From: Protofrankia sp. CiT1
GTDB lineage: Bacteria; Actinomycetota; Actinomycetes; Frankiales; Frankiaceae
DNA: 46,599 nucleotides
Direction of reading: 5' to 3'
Assembly: GCF_917627385.1 (NCBI RefSeq)
Contig: NZ_CAKJTL010000103.1
Location: 1,734 to 48,332 of the forward strand
Shown here: piece after piece, positions 8,041-16,044 of the stretch
Position numbering within the stretch: the first letter of the stretch is position 1
How the letters are laid out: each line of letters begins with the position of its first letter
The notes under the pieces: model-generated
What the model was told of the DNA's origin: nothing
Databases searched by the model: none
The model's input: the letters and a program-made list of their open reading frames with translations, nothing else
Made by a program: the position numbers and the translations under genes

Positions 8041-8424
8041 CTAGGCCTTTCCGGCCCAGCAGTGCTTCGACGCGTACCAGGGGCTCGTGCCCTGCTGCGC
8101 GTACAGTATCCGCGCACGCATCCACTGTTCGGACACACTGGCGTTCTGCGGCAGGCCAGAGCCACCGACAGCGTGCCACGTGCTAGGCAGGAACTGGAAC
8201 AGTCCGCCGGCACCGATCGAGTTGACAACCTTCGGGTTGCCGCCGGATTCACACTGTGCAATGGCGGCCAGCACACCGTCGTTGGACGGTGCCGCACTCG
8301 CTGGCTGGGACAGCGCGACGCTGCCGCCGCCGATGGCGGCGACGAGTGCCGGTACAGCGATCAGTACCCGAGCACGCGCTTTGATTCGACTGATTCCACG
8401 AGCGCCAGAACGTACATGGGACAT
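8041..8424 (-). CDS. Secreted transglycosylase/resuscitation-promoting-factor-like protein
   Basis: The chosen start (8424) gives 127 residues: a basic N-terminus, a hydrophobic segment (VLIAVPALVAAIGGG) and an ASAAP cleavage site make a signal peptide of about 45 residues. The mature part is one lysozyme-like domain: catalytic glutamate in IAQCESGGNP, GAGGLFQFLPSTWHAVGGSG, and a second cysteine in KHCWAGKA for the family disulfide. Such proteins cleave the glycan strand of peptidoglycan and act in growth, spore germination or resuscitation. There is no LysM or other wall-binding domain. A c-di-AMP riboswitch leader lies directly upstream, as known for rpf-type genes in actinomycetes, tying expression to wall or osmotic state. 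Confidence 0.92.
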   Translation of the reverse strand: MSHVRSGARGISRIKARARVLIAVPALVAAIGGGSVALSQPASAAPSNDGVLAAIAQCESGGNPKVVNSIGAGGLFQFLPSTWHAVGGSGLPQNASVSEQWMRARILYAQQGTSPWYASKHCWAGKA

Positions 8425-8436
8425 ATTGTGTTGATG

Positions 8437-8600
8437 TCCTTCCCCACGCCTGCGAGGTGAGCTGTCGGATTCGGGCTGGGACTGCCCGGCCGCGCTATGC
8501 GGCTTCACCCCGAGAACGCCTGGCTTCGGCGTCCGGAAATGGTTCCCCCGTTCCTGCCACCGTATTGGTTGTCATCGGACGGGGGCAGGACTCGGCGTGC
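8437..8600 (-). ncRNA. ydaO-yuaA-type c-di-AMP riboswitch leader
   Basis: Reading the minus strand toward the transglycosylase gene, the conserved blocks of the actinobacterial ydaO class appear in order: GGGGGAACCA, GGGGTGAAGCCGC, CCCGAATCCGACAGCTCACC and TCGCAGGCG, followed by GGAAGGAC and the start codon. The last blocks (CCCGAA.CCGACAGCT.ACCTCGCAGGCG) are close to identical with the consensus. In Streptomyces this riboswitch is known to control rpfA-type cell-wall hydrolase genes, turning expression down when c-di-AMP is high. The 5' boundary is approximate because I could not fold the RNA. Confidence 0.85.
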
Positions 8601-9076
8601 CATCCGATGCGCGCCTTCCCCTCGAAGGCACGGCGAGGACCATACGTGCCATGACCGCCCAGCAGGCAAGGCTCCGTGAAGAGGCACACAGTCCACAGCC
8701 GATGTTGCTAACCATCACGGCTGCCGGTAACGTGCGCGCACCCGCGCTTATCCATAGTTGGCCCTGGCCGGCTGGCGCAATTGTGCCGGGGCCGCCACCC
8801 ATCCAAAAAAACTGCCCCGCGCGGTAGGTGGGCAGGCGGGTCGGCTGCGTGGTTGTTCGCCGACGGTTGTTCGTCCGCCGTACGATGCCGCGGGGATCCT
8901 GCGCATCAACAGTGCCGTGTATGGTGTGGGCAATATGGCTGTCCGAACGCTGATGATCCTGGGCTCTCCGTGCGCGGGAGCCGCTTTCTGGGCGGCTGGC
9001 GGTTCTCGCCATATCGCGGTCCAGGCCTGTTGTGCGGCAGGAGCTACCGGCCTGGACCGCGATGAACGGCGCGGTT
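8601..9076. other. Non-coding stretch upstream of the riboswitch
   Basis: Between the riboswitch and the stop of the multicopper oxidase gene. It should contain the transglycosylase promoter (minus strand) and holds the oxidase terminator hairpin at 9013-9063. The small open frames on the plus strand (8758-9147) carry no recognisable protein sequence. Confidence 0.55.
9013..9063 (-). terminator. Terminator hairpin of multicopper oxidase gene
   Basis: ATCGCGGTCCAGGCC (9013-9027) pairs perfectly over 15 bp with 9049-9063 across a 21-base loop, starting 13 bases beyond the oxidase stop codon on the minus strand. Confidence 0.7.
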
Positions 9077-10585
9077 TCAGCCCATGGCACGACGGCGGCG
9101 ACGGCGCACGATCCTGCGGGCGCCGATCGCCACCACGAACGCGATGATCGCGGACGCGGTGGGGACAGACGACGGGGGAACAGCTATCCCGCCTTCGCCC
9201 GCGGAGACAGCGCCCTTGGGCACCGGCATCGTTGTGGCCGACGGCCCTGGCGCGGATATAGCGGTGGCGGCAGTACCGTTGTTGGTGTCGGTGTCGGACA
9301 CAACCTGATAGCGGGTCAGCATGCCGGCGGTGATGTGCTCGTTCACGTGGCAGTGGAAAAGCCAGATGCCGACGTCGTCAGGCACCATGTCGGCCACGGC
9401 CATGGTGCCGGGGAGCAGCGGAACGGTGTCCATACGCATGCCGCCCACGATCGCGTCGTTACCGTGCCAGTGCGGCGTGTGCATATCCGCCTCGCCGCCC
9501 ATGCTCATCAGGTACCACCGGACGTGCGCACCCTTTTTCATAGTGATCATCGGCTCGTTGCCAAAGACGTAGCCGTTGATGGCATGCCGCATGTTGGAAC
9601 GCTCGAAATCAGCATCGTTCAGCGCCGGGTACGGCGGCTTGGCAAAACGGCGGAGATTCTCCTGAAGATACGGGCTCCAATTCTCGTTGACGATCGAGAA
9701 CAGCGCGAAGATCTCGCGGTCGACGTCGACGGGGCTACCGTCTGGCCGCGCCTTCCCTTTTCCGGTGACAACCATCGGGCCGGTGAGCCCGGCATAGGTG
9801 TCGGTGACCTCGTTGGTATGGGAGTGGTACATCCACATGACCGAGCTGCCGTCGTGCGGGCCCGGACCCGCTCGATCGGGCACCAGCCAGGTGTACGTGT
9901 GCGTGCCTCCGGTGGGTACGGCGTCGTCGAGCTTGTCCACCCCGGAGGTGTTGTCCGCGTACGGCGTGCCCTCGTTCGCCTTGGTGTAGAAGACGCCGTG
10001 CGGATGCACGCTGTCAGAAATCCGGCAGGCGTTGCGGAACACGACTTTGATGGTGTCGCCGACCTCGGCGCGGATCACCGGGCCCAAAAAGCCCAGATAC
10101 GCATCCTGCGGGAGGCGCGGCGCCAGACCGCTGAAGCTGGCGTCGGTGTAACCACGGTAGAGACACTTGAGGTAACTCGTCCCGATCCGGCCGGGCCCGG
10201 ACTGGACGTATGTCCTTGCTATCGGGTCGAATGCCTGGCCGGTGATAGCATCGCGTCCCTCGGGGGCGTAGTTCCAGACCACCTCGTCAGCACCGATGTA
10301 ATAGGTGCGCACTCGACCGGTCGGGTGGAACTCCTGGCCGGCGGCGTCGTTCCAGTAGGATGATCGTTCTCCCGTCGCGCCCGTGCCGCCGGCCGCGGTG
10401 GGCCCGGCCGCGGCCGCGGGCCCGATCGCGGCGGGCCCGAGGGCAAGCACAAGCGCGCTGCCGACCACCGCTCTGACGCACATCCGCTGCCTGGCACGAA
10501 CGGTCGCCTCCGCGGACCGTGACGACGACTGCCTCCTTACGCGTACCCGGCTGGCGGTCCGGCCGCCGATACCTGTGCGCCGCAT
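9077..10585 (-). CDS. Secreted/membrane-anchored multicopper oxidase
   Basis: About 502 residues from an ATG at 10585; a longer frame from a TTG at 10666 exists but looks non-coding. A basic region followed by a hydrophobic stretch (VVGSALVLALGPAAIGPAAAA) is an export signal. All four copper-ligand motifs are present in order: HPHG, YHSH, HTPHWHG and FHCHVNEHITAGM, the last giving the type-1 Cys, two His and axial Met plus type-3 His. The enzyme should therefore be a full trinuclear-cluster oxidase coupling one-electron substrate oxidation to O2 reduction. The length and DxxYHSHT style resemble the ceruloplasmin/laccase-like group. The C-terminus has a hydrophobic helix followed by ARRIVRRRRRR, so the protein is probably tethered to the membrane. 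Metal or phenol oxidation are both possible. Confidence 0.92.
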   Translation of the reverse strand: MRRTGIGGRTASRVRVRRQSSSRSAEATVRARQRMCVRAVVGSALVLALGPAAIGPAAAAGPTAAGGTGATGERSSYWNDAAGQEFHPTGRVRTYYIGADEVVWNYAPEGRDAITGQAFDPIARTYVQSGPGRIGTSYLKCLYRGYTDASFSGLAPRLPQDAYLGFLGPVIRAEVGDTIKVVFRNACRISDSVHPHGVFYTKANEGTPYADNTSGVDKLDDAVPTGGTHTYTWLVPDRAGPGPHDGSSVMWMYHSHTNEVTDTYAGLTGPMVVTGKGKARPDGSPVDVDREIFALFSIVNENWSPYLQENLRRFAKPPYPALNDADFERSNMRHAINGYVFGNEPMITMKKGAHVRWYLMSMGGEADMHTPHWHGNDAIVGGMRMDTVPLLPGTMAVADMVPDDVGIWLFHCHVNEHITAGMLTRYQVVSDTDTNNGTAATAISAPGPSATTMPVPKGAVSAGEGGIAVPPSSVPTASAIIAFVVAIGARRIVRRRRRRAMG

Positions 10586-10869
10586 GGCGCGCAACTTATC
10601 AATCACGGAGCGTGACAGTAACCCTCCGTGACTTCCCCTGCATAGTGAGAGTCCACAATCCGCCAAAGGATGTGGAAGATGGCACTACGCACGCGCACCG
10701 GTCGGGCAGCCGGTCGGCGACACACGCTGGACGGGGCGGGCAGGAGCTTTCAGGCTGCTCGTGGACCGGGTCGCGGATCGCCCGGCCGTGTTGGCAGCCG
10801 CATCGGACGCCCTGCCGCCGGAGCCTGCCAGCGGGCTGGCGTTCTCACGCTATCGTGAGCGGATGGGCC
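10586..10869. promoter_or_regulatory. Intergenic region with operator-like palindrome and terminator
   Basis: TCACGGAG (10603-10610) is mirrored by CTCCGTGA (10624-10631) with 13 bases between, close upstream of the oxidase start, a plausible binding site for a copper or stress regulator. At 10844-10859 CTCACG-CTAT-CGTGAG forms a short hairpin 10 bases past the HAD stop on the minus strand, a likely terminator of that gene. Confidence 0.45.
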
Positions 10870-11538
10870 TCACCAGTGGACGATCCGCAGGCGCCCGCCC
10901 AGCGCCCGCTGTGCGCGTAGCGCGAGCCTCCCGTCAGGATTGACCAGCACCGCATAGTTGGCGGCGGCCAGCATGGGCAGGTCCGCCAGCGAGTCGCTGT
11001 AGGCGTGCTCCCACGGCGGCTCGATCCCGTGGGCGGCGAGCTGACGCGGTTTACGCGCTCCATGGTTGTGCAGGCTGCCCCGAGTAACACCGAATCGGCC
11101 CCAGACCAGCTGCGAGGAAATCAGTTCCACCTCGCCCAGGCCCAGCGTGTCGAGGAGCGTACGGGCAAGTTCTCGTTCACATGCTGTCACGATCACTACC
11201 CGATCGCCCGCGTCGAGGTGGCGGCGCAGTGTGGCGATGCCCTCGGGTATCGTCACGTCCCGTTCGGCCGGGAGCTCCCGGCCGAACGCCTCGGCTCGCG
11301 CACGGAACCGGGCGGCGTCCAAGCCCAGCAACGCCAGCCGCATTATCATCCGTACCGCGATCGCGCGCAGCGGGCGTACCGCCAGCAAGGGCGTCACCGG
11401 CATGACCAGGGCCGCGCGCCATCGGGACCGCGACAGGTGCCAGCGCAGCAGCCGGGTGAACGTGTCACCACGCACCAGCACACCGTCCAGATCGAACAAC
11501 GCGACCCCGGCGGTCGCGCGTTCAGGCGTCTCGCTCAT
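10870..11538 (-). CDS. HAD-superfamily phosphatase (IB, SerB-like)
   Basis: About 222 residues from the ATG at 11538. Motif I is FDLDGVLVRGDT, motif II sits in VVIVTACERELA, and motif IV reads YSDSLADLPML, giving the Asp nucleophile and Mg-binding acids of HAD phosphatases. The helical cap between motifs I and II (RWHLSRSRWRAALVMPVTPLL) matches the IB subfamily that includes phosphoserine phosphatase and hydrolases fused to or near acyltransferases. The substrate is not evident. It is divergent from the coiled-coil gene at 11601 with only about 60 bases between the starts. Confidence 0.88.
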   Translation of the reverse strand: MSETPERATAGVALFDLDGVLVRGDTFTRLLRWHLSRSRWRAALVMPVTPLLAVRPLRAIAVRMIMRLALLGLDAARFRARAEAFGRELPAERDVTIPEGIATLRRHLDAGDRVVIVTACERELARTLLDTLGLGEVELISSQLVWGRFGVTRGSLHNHGARKPRQLAAHGIEPPWEHAYSDSLADLPMLAAANYAVLVNPDGRLALRAQRALGGRLRIVHW

Positions 11539-11600
11539 GCGTGCATCCTTGTCGTGTTCGACGGCGGCCCGCGGAATACAGAATCTGGAACGGACGGACG

Positions 11601-12770
11601 GTGAGCACAAGCATGACCGAGGGCACAGCAGTCAACCAGACCGATCCGGTGACATGCGCATACCCTGGGTGCACGCATCCGCCGAGTGCTCCGGTCGGGC
11701 CCGGCCGGCCACCCGCGTACTGCGACGATTCCGCGCACAACCGGTTGTCGGCCTACCGCCGGCGGCGCGAGCTGTCGGCCGCGCCCGCGGCCGGCCCGGC
11801 AACCAGCCCGGCGCCGCTCTCCGGCGGGGCACGCGCGCGCGCGGACGCGCTGGCGGAACAGATCACGGCGCTGGCCACCGGGCTCACCCGCGCGCTGGAC
11901 GGGTTTGTCCAGGAGATGGCGGCCCTCGGCGATATGGCGGCAACGGAGGCACGGGTCGAGACCGTTGAGGCCGAAGCGGCCGAACGGGTCGCCGAAGCGG
12001 TCGCCCGGTCGGTCCGGGCCGAACAGGTCGCCCGCGAGGCGCAGGCCGCGCGGATCGAGGCCGAGGCCGTCGCGGCCGAGGCCGTCGCCGCGGTGGACCA
12101 GCTCGACGAGCGGCGGGCCGCTCTGGAGGCCGAACGGGACGCGTGTGCCGCGGCCCGCGACGAGGCACGGGCCGCCCTTGACACGGTGCGCGTCCAAGCC
12201 GCGGCCGCCCTTGAGCAAGCCCGGCGGGAGGCCGACGCCCGGATCGAACAGGCCTGTACCCAGGCGACTGAGGAGATCAGCCAGGCTCGTCAGGCCGCGG
12301 ATGCCGCTGTCGCGACGGCACGCGGCGAAGCCACGGCCTCCCTTGCGCGGGCCCGGGAGGAAGCCGCCCAGACCCTCGCCGCCGCCACCGCGGCTCGTGA
12401 TGGCGCGCTGGCCCGGGCGGAGGCTTTCGAGCGGACCGCGACCGAGGCCCGGGCGGAAATCGAGCGGTTGCGCGCTGATCTGCTTCGCCAGCAAGAGGTC
12501 ACCGATGCCGCGATCACCCGCATCCACGCTGATGCCGACAGGCGGCTGGACAACGCACAACGGGTGGCGGACGAACGCCAGGGGGTGCTCGTCGAGGCCA
12601 GGGCGGACGCCCGGGCCCGCGCCGAGCGCGCGGAACGGCAGGCCGACGAACTCGCCGCCGAGCTGCGCGCGGTACGGGCGGAGCTGACCGCGGCCCGTGA
12701 CAGCCTCCGCGGGACTGGGCAGCCCGCATCCCAGATACGTCACCCCGACAGTAATGGTCAGTCACAGTGA
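11601..12770 (+). CDS. Zinc-finger-like plus long coiled-coil protein, function unknown
   Basis: About 389 residues from GTG 11601 (ATG 11613 is an alternative). Near the N-terminus CAYPGCTHPP...GRPPAYCDDSAHN places three Cys and a His as in a small zinc-binding motif found in actinomycete proteins of unknown role. From about residue 70 to 370 the protein is almost wholly Ala/Glu/Arg heptads (for example RVETVEAEAAERVAEAVA), a very long coiled coil without transmembrane segments. This layout resembles KfrA-type DNA-binding coiled-coil proteins and chromosome-organising filaments, but I see no standard HTH. The coding strand is also open in other frames because of GC bias; this frame is favoured by the finger motif and heptads. 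Confidence 0.75.
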   Translation: MSTSMTEGTAVNQTDPVTCAYPGCTHPPSAPVGPGRPPAYCDDSAHNRLSAYRRRRELSAAPAAGPATSPAPLSGGARARADALAEQITALATGLTRALDGFVQEMAALGDMAATEARVETVEAEAAERVAEAVARSVRAEQVAREAQAARIEAEAVAAEAVAAVDQLDERRAALEAERDACAAARDEARAALDTVRVQAAAALEQARREADARIEQACTQATEEISQARQAADAAVATARGEATASLARAREEAAQTLAAATAARDGALARAEAFERTATEARAEIERLRADLLRQQEVTDAAITRIHADADRRLDNAQRVADERQGVLVEARADARARAERAERQADELAAELRAVRAELTAARDSLRGTGQPASQIRHPDSNGQSQ

Positions 12771-12800
12771 GAGCGTGTGTGAGATCGGGCGTTCGATCAG

Positions 12801-12869
12801 GCAGCGGCGCCGGGGCGGATGGATCGCGAGGCGGCGGAGGGAGCCACCGGAGGTGTTGGGTGGCGACCG
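12801..12869 (+). repeat. Dispersed intergenic repeat, copy B
   Basis: The best-preserved copy together with copy A: GCGGCGCCGGGGCGGATGG, then ATCGCGAGGCGGCGG, then CCGGAGGTGTTGGGTGGCGACC. It lies just after the coiled-coil gene. Similarity to copy A may continue weakly to about 12939, where both have GTCCCCTA and CGGGCGCTCT. Confidence 0.6.
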
Positions 12870-12933
12870 ACGACAACACAGCGAGGTGCGTGCCCTGGCC
12901 CCGCGACGCCGCGTCCCCTATTGCCGGGCGCTC

Positions 12934-13128
12934 TCAGGTCGGCAGATAGCCGGGGAGCCCGCTCCGGCACCGCGGGCGGCGCAGAACCACCCGCCGGGAA
13001 CCGTCTGGCAGCAGGCAGAGCCGCTCCAGCTCCCAGTCACCGAACTCGGCATGCAGGGTGAGTACCGCCAGCGCCTGAAGTCGATCCGTTCCGGGCGGTA
13101 GGTACAAACGTTGATACTCCACGTCCAT
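12934..13128 (-). CDS. DUF5703 family small protein
   Basis: A 64-residue protein from the ATG at 13128. The pattern EYQRLYLPPGTDR....A.LTLHAEFGDWELERLCLLPDGSRRVVLRRP matches the small actinobacterial DUF5703 family. In mycobacteria a member (Rv2133c, by memory) sits between the SCO1664-family gene and mshC; here it is separated from that locus by more than 10 kb. It follows the mannosyltransferase gene on the same strand by 62 bases and may share its transcript. Function unknown. Confidence 0.8.
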   Translation of the reverse strand: MDVEYQRLYLPPGTDRLQALAVLTLHAEFGDWELERLCLLPDGSRRVVLRRPRCRSGLPGYLPT

Positions 13129-13190
13129 GGCGCCACCGTAACGACACGGTGGGCGGTGAGAGCGACGAACCCTCGGGTTCACCCTGCCTG

Positions 13191-14408
13191 TCACGGCACG
13201 TAAAGACCAAGGAACGCAAGCGTGGCATACACCAGCATCATCGCGGCACTCACCGTCAGGACGAGACGTACGACATCATCACGCCGGGTAAGAGCGACCG
13301 CGACAAACAGGAACGGGAAGGTTCCGTACGCATACCGTTCACTCGAATCAAGATTACTACCAGTGAGTACGGCGGCCATCGTGATGGCGGCCCACAGCGT
13401 GTACGAGGCCGGTAGCGTCCGCGCCATCATGACGAGCAGCAGCGCGAACAGCGCCAGCCATGGAACGTGCAGGCCGGTGCCCACTTCGCCATGGGTGATT
13501 CCCCGGGCCGCCGTCCACAGCACAGCGGCGGGATTCGACGAGCTGCCATGCAACGACTGCTGCCGTTGCACCCGCAGCGGCAGCAGCGCGTCCGCATAGG
13601 CGATCCACGACCACAGCCCGAACAGCGCGCACCCGGCCGCGGGCGCGACAGCCGCCGCCGCCCGCCGCAGCCGCTCCGCGACAGCGGCTGTCCCGAGCCC
13701 GCGAACGGTCTCGACAGCCGCCGGTAGGACCAACAGGATGCCAACGGGACGACACAGCCCCGCCAGCAGGCCGCAGGCGGTGGCAAGCTCCCACCGCCGG
13801 GTGCGCAGGCCCGCGAACACGCCAACGGCCAGCAGCCCCCACAATGCCTCGGTATAGCCCATGACCAGCACAAATGCGGGCGGCGCCAACGAGGCCAGCC
13901 ACACCAGGCGAGACGTTGCCGCCGCGTCGAAGCCCTCGTACCTGGCCAGCCAGGCGAGGGCTGCCACAAAGACAAGGGCGATCACGTTCACGAGGAGCAG
14001 CAGCGTGATGCCGGTGTGACCGCCCAGCCCGGGAAGCAGGGTGACCCCACGGACCAGCAGCGGCAGTAACGGGAAGAAACGCAGCCCCTGCCCGCCGGCT
14101 CCGGCATACCCGTGTTCGGCGATACCCGCGTACCAGCCGGCATCCCAGCCAAGCAGCCCGGTCAGCGTGAACGGTCTGCCCGTGGCTGGCTGCCCCGCGC
14201 CAAGCTGCCCGGTGATGCCGCCTTGCCCGGCGATGTAGTGGGCCAGGGCATAGGCGGCGCCAGTGACGGCCCGGGCGGCGCACCAGGCAAGGACAATGTC
14301 ACGCAGGGGCAGCGTCCGCCATCCCCGCCTGCTCGGCGTGCCCTGGCGGGGATGCGGCTGCGGCTGTGGCTGCGCGTGAAGCGCGGCCCGCGGCTGCGAC
14401 GCCAACAA
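13191..14408 (-). CDS. PIG-V-like integral membrane mannosyltransferase
   Basis: A 405-residue polytopic membrane protein with roughly nine to eleven hydrophobic segments. The first periplasmic loop carries WDAGWYAGIAEHGY, the catalytic-acid motif of the PIG-V/GT-C group, followed by FFPLLPLL, which is also typical. Family members move mannose from polyprenyl-phosphate-mannose to a lipid or glycan on the outside of the membrane. The start at TTG 14408 is uncertain; the first 30 residues are Gln/Pro-rich. It is 10 bases past the GT39-type gene on the same strand, so it probably belongs to an operon with that gene and the mutase-like gene. Confidence 0.88.
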   Translation of the reverse strand: MLASQPRAALHAQPQPQPHPRQGTPSRRGWRTLPLRDIVLAWCAARAVTGAAYALAHYIAGQGGITGQLGAGQPATGRPFTLTGLLGWDAGWYAGIAEHGYAGAGGQGLRFFPLLPLLVRGVTLLPGLGGHTGITLLLLVNVIALVFVAALAWLARYEGFDAAATSRLVWLASLAPPAFVLVMGYTEALWGLLAVGVFAGLRTRRWELATACGLLAGLCRPVGILLVLPAAVETVRGLGTAAVAERLRRAAAAVAPAAGCALFGLWSWIAYADALLPLRVQRQQSLHGSSSNPAAVLWTAARGITHGEVGTGLHVPWLALFALLLVMMARTLPASYTLWAAITMAAVLTGSNLDSSERYAYGTFPFLFVAVALTRRDDVVRLVLTVSAAMMLVYATLAFLGLYVP

Positions 14409-14418
14409 CCATCACGCC

Positions 14419-16011
14419 CTAGGGCTGGAAGCGCAGGAGGGTGAAGTTCTCCCACACCCTGGCCGGTGTGCCCTGCCGCATGACCTCGTCAGCCCGTGGG
14501 CGGCTGTCCTGGAGACGGCCACGGACCTGGGTGCACAGGGTCTCATACGTCCGATAGGCACCGGAGCCGGCGAGGAACACGGTGTTGGCGGGGCCGGCCT
14601 CGGCGAGCGCCCTGTCCGCGACGATCACACCGTTCGCCTTCGCGTTACGCTCCTCGTAGTCCGTCCAGTCAACCCGGTCCGGCGGCGCGTAGGTCGGAAC
14701 GACATGTACGCGCATCCAGGCCGGGACGGTGCGGGCGAGTCCCGGGCCGAGCTGGTCCGGGCAGACAAGCAGCACATCACCGGGACGGCCGAGACGTGCC
14801 AGCGCCGACGCGGCCTCGCCCGCCTGGGTGCGGGTCCGGGACAGGTCGCCGTAACCACCGACGAGCCCGAGCAGCGCGCACACGACGATGATCCCGCGGA
14901 ACAGCCGACTGTCCACGGCGACAGTCGCGCCAAGCCCGATGACCAGCAGGAACGGAACGAACGCGGTGGCGGTGTAACGATCCGCCCAGGCGTTGCCCAC
15001 CACCTTCCCCGCGGCCACGGCGACGAACAGCGTCACGGTGGCCAGGAGGAACAGCGTCCGGCCGGGCTCCATGCCCTTCAGGTCGAGCAGCACGTACCGG
15101 CCGTCGACCGCTCGGCCCGCGACACCCGCGGCGGCAAGCCCCGTGATGAGGAACAGCAGTGTCCGCCCCTGGGTGGTGGGACCACCTGCCCACTGCCCGT
15201 AGGCGTGCGCGATCGCCGCGAACGTCGCTGGTTCTCCCCACGGTGTTCCGGTGTGCGCCATCTGGTAGGAGAAACCTCCCAGCCAGGGGGCGAACACAAG
15301 GCTCCCGGCGGCGATACCACCGAGCGCCACCAGCGGCGCCTGGACACCCCATGCCGGCCGCGGCCTCGCCAGGACCAGCAGAAGCCAGCCAGCCACGGTG
15401 AACAGCAGGTAGAAGCACCAGTAGTGGGTGAGCGCCAGCATGCCCGCACACAGCGCCAACGCGGCGACCGAGCCTGGTGAGCGCCGCCGCAGCGTGGCTT
15501 CCAGCGCCAGTCCGCCAGCCGCGGTCAGCAGCACCACCAGGCTGTACATCCGCGTCTCGGTGGCGAAGTACAACGCGAACGGTGAGGTGAGGTAGAGCAC
15601 TGCCGTGACCCGTGCGGCCCGGACGCCCACGACCCGCCGAGCCAGCAGGAACAGCGGCCCGACAGCGGCCAGGTTCATCAGGGCCGACAGCGCCCGCACC
15701 GCGAACGTGCCGACGCCGAACAGCTCGATCCAGCCATGCAACAACAGGTAGTACAGCGGTGGCGAGCCATCCTGGCGAAGCCCGTCGAACAGCGTCGTGC
15801 CGGGCCCGGTCAACGGAAGCCGCGCAATGGCGACACTCTGCGCCTCGTCCAGCCACAACGCCTGGCGGGCGGAAAAACGCACCACCACCGCTACCGCAAT
15901 GAAAACGAAAAGTGCCGCCTTGAAAGCAAGGCCAGCCCGTTTCGCGCGGGGCTGGCTCTCCGCAGCCGGCCCCGGGATGTTTTCCAGCGGCCGCACCGCC
16001 ACGTCAGTCAC
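14419..16011 (-). CDS. GT39-type membrane glycosyltransferase (ArnT/PMT-like)
   Basis: About 530 residues; the GTG at 16011 is preferred because AAGGGGGGAC precedes it by a proper distance. A first transmembrane segment is followed by the catalytic loop RQALWLDEAQSVAIARLPL, whose Asp-Glu is the GT-C catalytic motif, and then RQDGSPPLYYLLLHGWIELFG. About ten further membrane helices and a C-terminal extracytoplasmic domain (with GDVLLVCPDQLGPGLARTV) follow. It should transfer a sugar from polyprenyl phosphate outside the membrane. It is a clear paralogue of the protein at 19170-21113, sharing the catalytic loop and the CPDQLGP segment. Confidence 0.9.
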   Translation of the reverse strand: MTDVAVRPLENIPGPAAESQPRAKRAGLAFKAALFVFIAVAVVVRFSARQALWLDEAQSVAIARLPLTGPGTTLFDGLRQDGSPPLYYLLLHGWIELFGVGTFAVRALSALMNLAAVGPLFLLARRVVGVRAARVTAVLYLTSPFALYFATETRMYSLVVLLTAAGGLALEATLRRRSPGSVAALALCAGMLALTHYWCFYLLFTVAGWLLLVLARPRPAWGVQAPLVALGGIAAGSLVFAPWLGGFSYQMAHTGTPWGEPATFAAIAHAYGQWAGGPTTQGRTLLFLITGLAAAGVAGRAVDGRYVLLDLKGMEPGRTLFLLATVTLFVAVAAGKVVGNAWADRYTATAFVPFLLVIGLGATVAVDSRLFRGIIVVCALLGLVGGYGDLSRTRTQAGEAASALARLGRPGDVLLVCPDQLGPGLARTVPAWMRVHVVPTYAPPDRVDWTDYEERNAKANGVIVADRALAEAGPANTVFLAGSGAYRTYETLCTQVRGRLQDSRPRADEVMRQGTPARVWENFTLLRFQP

Positions 16012-16044
16012 GGTCAAGTCCCCCCTTCTGGTCCCGCGACTGCG

